Of a DNA stretch of 64,000 nt, positions 62,770 through 64,000 are shown piece after piece (position 1 is the first letter of the stretch; every line of letters begins with the position of its first letter). Location: contig CBDFKC010000002.1 in NCBI GenBank assembly GCA_965248685.1, positions 310,001-374,000 on the forward strand, given 5' to 3'. The notes below the pieces were generated by a model. It saw only the letters and a program-made list of their open reading frames with translations, did no database searches and had not been told where the DNA came from. The DNA is from VYFG01 sp965248685 (GTDB taxonomy: Bacteria; Pseudomonadota; Gammaproteobacteria; Arenicellales; Poriferihabitantaceae). A program made the position numbers and the translations under genes.

Positions 62770-64000
62770 TGTCAATTTGCACCGCAATGGAGCCACTCAG
62801 TTTGCACTTAATGGAGCCACCAAATTTGCACCCTAATGGAGCCACCCTGGTGGCCAGGGTATTAGGGTAATTTTTCGGTCTTAAACCTTTCAATAACCGG
62901 TACCCTCGCGCCTTTTTGCGAGGCTACCATGAGCAACAGAAGGTTTGAGATGTTTGAAGTTCGTCAAGTCTTGGTGCGGATGCGCCAGGGTGATTCAGAT
63001 CGCGTTCTGGCCAGAGCCGGGATCGTTGGCCGCCGCAAAGCAGCGGATATTCGTCGCACTGCCCAGGCCAATGGCTGGCTGGATGCGGACACGCCGATAC
63101 CCGATAACACCGTGCTTGGCCAAGTGCTGCGGATACAATCAACGCCTGCCTCACTTGGTCAGTCGAGCGTGGAACCGTATCGAGATCAGGTGAAAGCCTG
63201 GGCGGATCAAGGAATTCAGAGCAGCACCATTTATCAGGCCTTGGTACGTAACCATCAGTTTACCGGCGCGTACGCCGCCGTTTATCGATTCGTGTGCAGT
63301 CTACGCGGTACAGAAGCACCCAAATCAACCGTCAAACTTGACTTTGCCCCAGGGGAAGCCGCCCAGGTCGATTTCGGTACCGGACCTAAGCTGGTTGATA
63401 CCCGCACTGGAGAAGAGATAAAGAGCTGGTTCTTTCTGATGACCCTGGCCTTCTCGCGGCATCAGTATGCGGAGATTGTGCTGAATCAGAAGATCGCGAC
63501 CTGGCTGGAATGTCACCGTCACGCCTTTGAATTCTTTGGTGGAGTGGTCAGTCGCATTATTATCGACAATGCTAAGTGCGCGATTACCAAAGCGTGTTAT
63601 TACGACCCTGTGGTGCAACGAGCGTACGCGGAATATGCCGAAGGCTATGGCTTCAAAATTGATGCCCTGCCGCCACGTGAACCACAATTGAAGGGTCGCG
63701 TAGAATCCGGAATCAAATTCCTAAAGCGTGGCTTCATGCCTCTCCGCCAGTTTGTTGATCGCCATGATGGCAATCGCCAATTGCAGCACTGGATATTGGA
63801 AGAAGCTGGAAACCGTGTCCATGGCACCACCCACGAGAAACCCCTTACCCTGTTTGCCATCGAGCAACCCCTGTTCAAAGCCTTGCCTTCCATTCCCCCT
63901 GAATTGGCGATATGGGCCAAGGTCAAAGTGCATCGTGACACCCATGTGCAATTTGAGAAATGCCTGTATTCAGTCCCTTTCGGTTTGATTGGGCTGAATC
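62770..64000 (+). mobile_element. second IS21-family element, left end and istA, cut by window edge
   Basis: TGTCAATTTGCACC at 62770 starts a region with three direct repeats of AATGGAGCCAC (62786, 62810, 62835), spaced about 24 bp, the multiple-repeat layout of IS21 ends. The istA gene follows. The right end is outside the window. It differs in sequence from the IS21-family element at 58360. Confidence 0.8.
62929..64000 (+). CDS. istA: IS21-family transposase IstA, 3' truncated by window
   Basis: The frame is open to the last base (357 residues). It starts MSNRRFEMFEVRQVLVRMR and has an HTH, then the integrase core with Asp in AAQVDFGTGP near 147, Asp in RIIIDNAKCAI near 213 and Glu in LKGRVESGIKFLKR near 259. 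The following VPFGLIG-type end matches IstA. It is not close to the first IstA. The istB partner should lie just past the window. Confidence 0.92.
   Translation, partial: MSNRRFEMFEVRQVLVRMRQGDSDRVLARAGIVGRRKAADIRRTAQANGWLDADTPIPDNTVLGQVLRIQSTPASLGQSSVEPYRDQVKAWADQGIQSSTIYQALVRNHQFTGAYAAVYRFVCSLRGTEAPKSTVKLDFAPGEAAQVDFGTGPKLVDTRTGEEIKSWFFLMTLAFSRHQYAEIVLNQKIATWLECHRHAFEFFGGVVSRIIIDNAKCAITKACYYDPVVQRAYAEYAEGYGFKIDALPPREPQLKGRVESGIKFLKRGFMPLRQFVDRHDGNRQLQHWILEEAGNRVHGTTHEKPLTLFAIEQPLFKALPSIPPELAIWAKVKVHRDTHVQFEKCLYSVPFGLIGLN

Noticed and set aside
1..64000. CRISPR array, tRNA or rRNA gene
   Set aside because: No regularly spaced direct repeats with unique spacers and no tRNA or rRNA pattern were seen; the only repeated short units are IS21 terminal repeats.

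Overview
The window reads as the chromosome of a facultatively anaerobic, denitrification-capable proteobacterium, most likely a gammaproteobacterium. This is inferred from the GlcD/GlcE/GlcF, Acs, DsbB, CbpA/CbpM and Anr/Fnr-type families, from the Cu nitrite reductase and cbb3 oxidase, and from moderate GC. No rRNA or tRNA gene was recognised, so the taxon cannot be fixed.

Region 1 (1-17100) is mainly carbon metabolism. It holds a truncated PaiB-like gene and a glyoxylate/hydroxypyruvate reductase-like gene. A minus-strand TRAP transporter operon (dctP, dctQ, dctM, amidase, then a 57-aa membrane protein) has a strong hairpin between dctP and dctQ. Divergent from it is glycolate oxidase glcDEF, followed by acetyl-CoA synthetase and small genes. 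An AllA-like protein and DsbB end the region. Two decayed segments (an IS66-like remnant and a beta-barrel fragment) lie between or after these genes.

Region 2 (17700-48650) is an oxygen/redox and stress island. It has at least six universal stress protein genes or fragments, DUF2892 and YeeE/YedE membrane proteins, and CbpA/CbpM. It also has Hsp20, a host-attachment-family protein, a Crp/Fnr regulator without the Fe-S cysteines, a DksA-like protein, a FixL/FixJ pair with a haem PAS, and NnrS. The respiratory genes are nirK (cytochrome c fusion)-nirV-sco, a hemerythrin and ccoNOQP. Ten 14-bp sites of the form TTGAT-N4-ATCAA (or one or two changes from it) sit here; nine have their centres 60-81 bp upstream of a start codon. 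This is strong sequence evidence for one FNR-type regulon covering most of the island. The island is also eroding: an IS3 element splits a rhodanese gene, a Usp gene has an internal deletion, a Sco paralogue has lost its copper site, and a nitric oxide reductase fragment survives.

Region 3 (48649-64000) is mobile DNA. Two related Tn3-family elements with long (about 83-85 bp) terminal inverted repeats lie in opposite orientation. They bracket a cargo of a collagen-like membrane protein, a type II haloacid dehalogenase, thiolase, acyl-CoA dehydrogenase and a DUF2889 protein. The first element has a dead transposase (two internal deletions, lost stop). The second is complete apart from a nested IS21-family insertion with an 8-bp target duplication. 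A second, different IS21-family element runs off the right edge.
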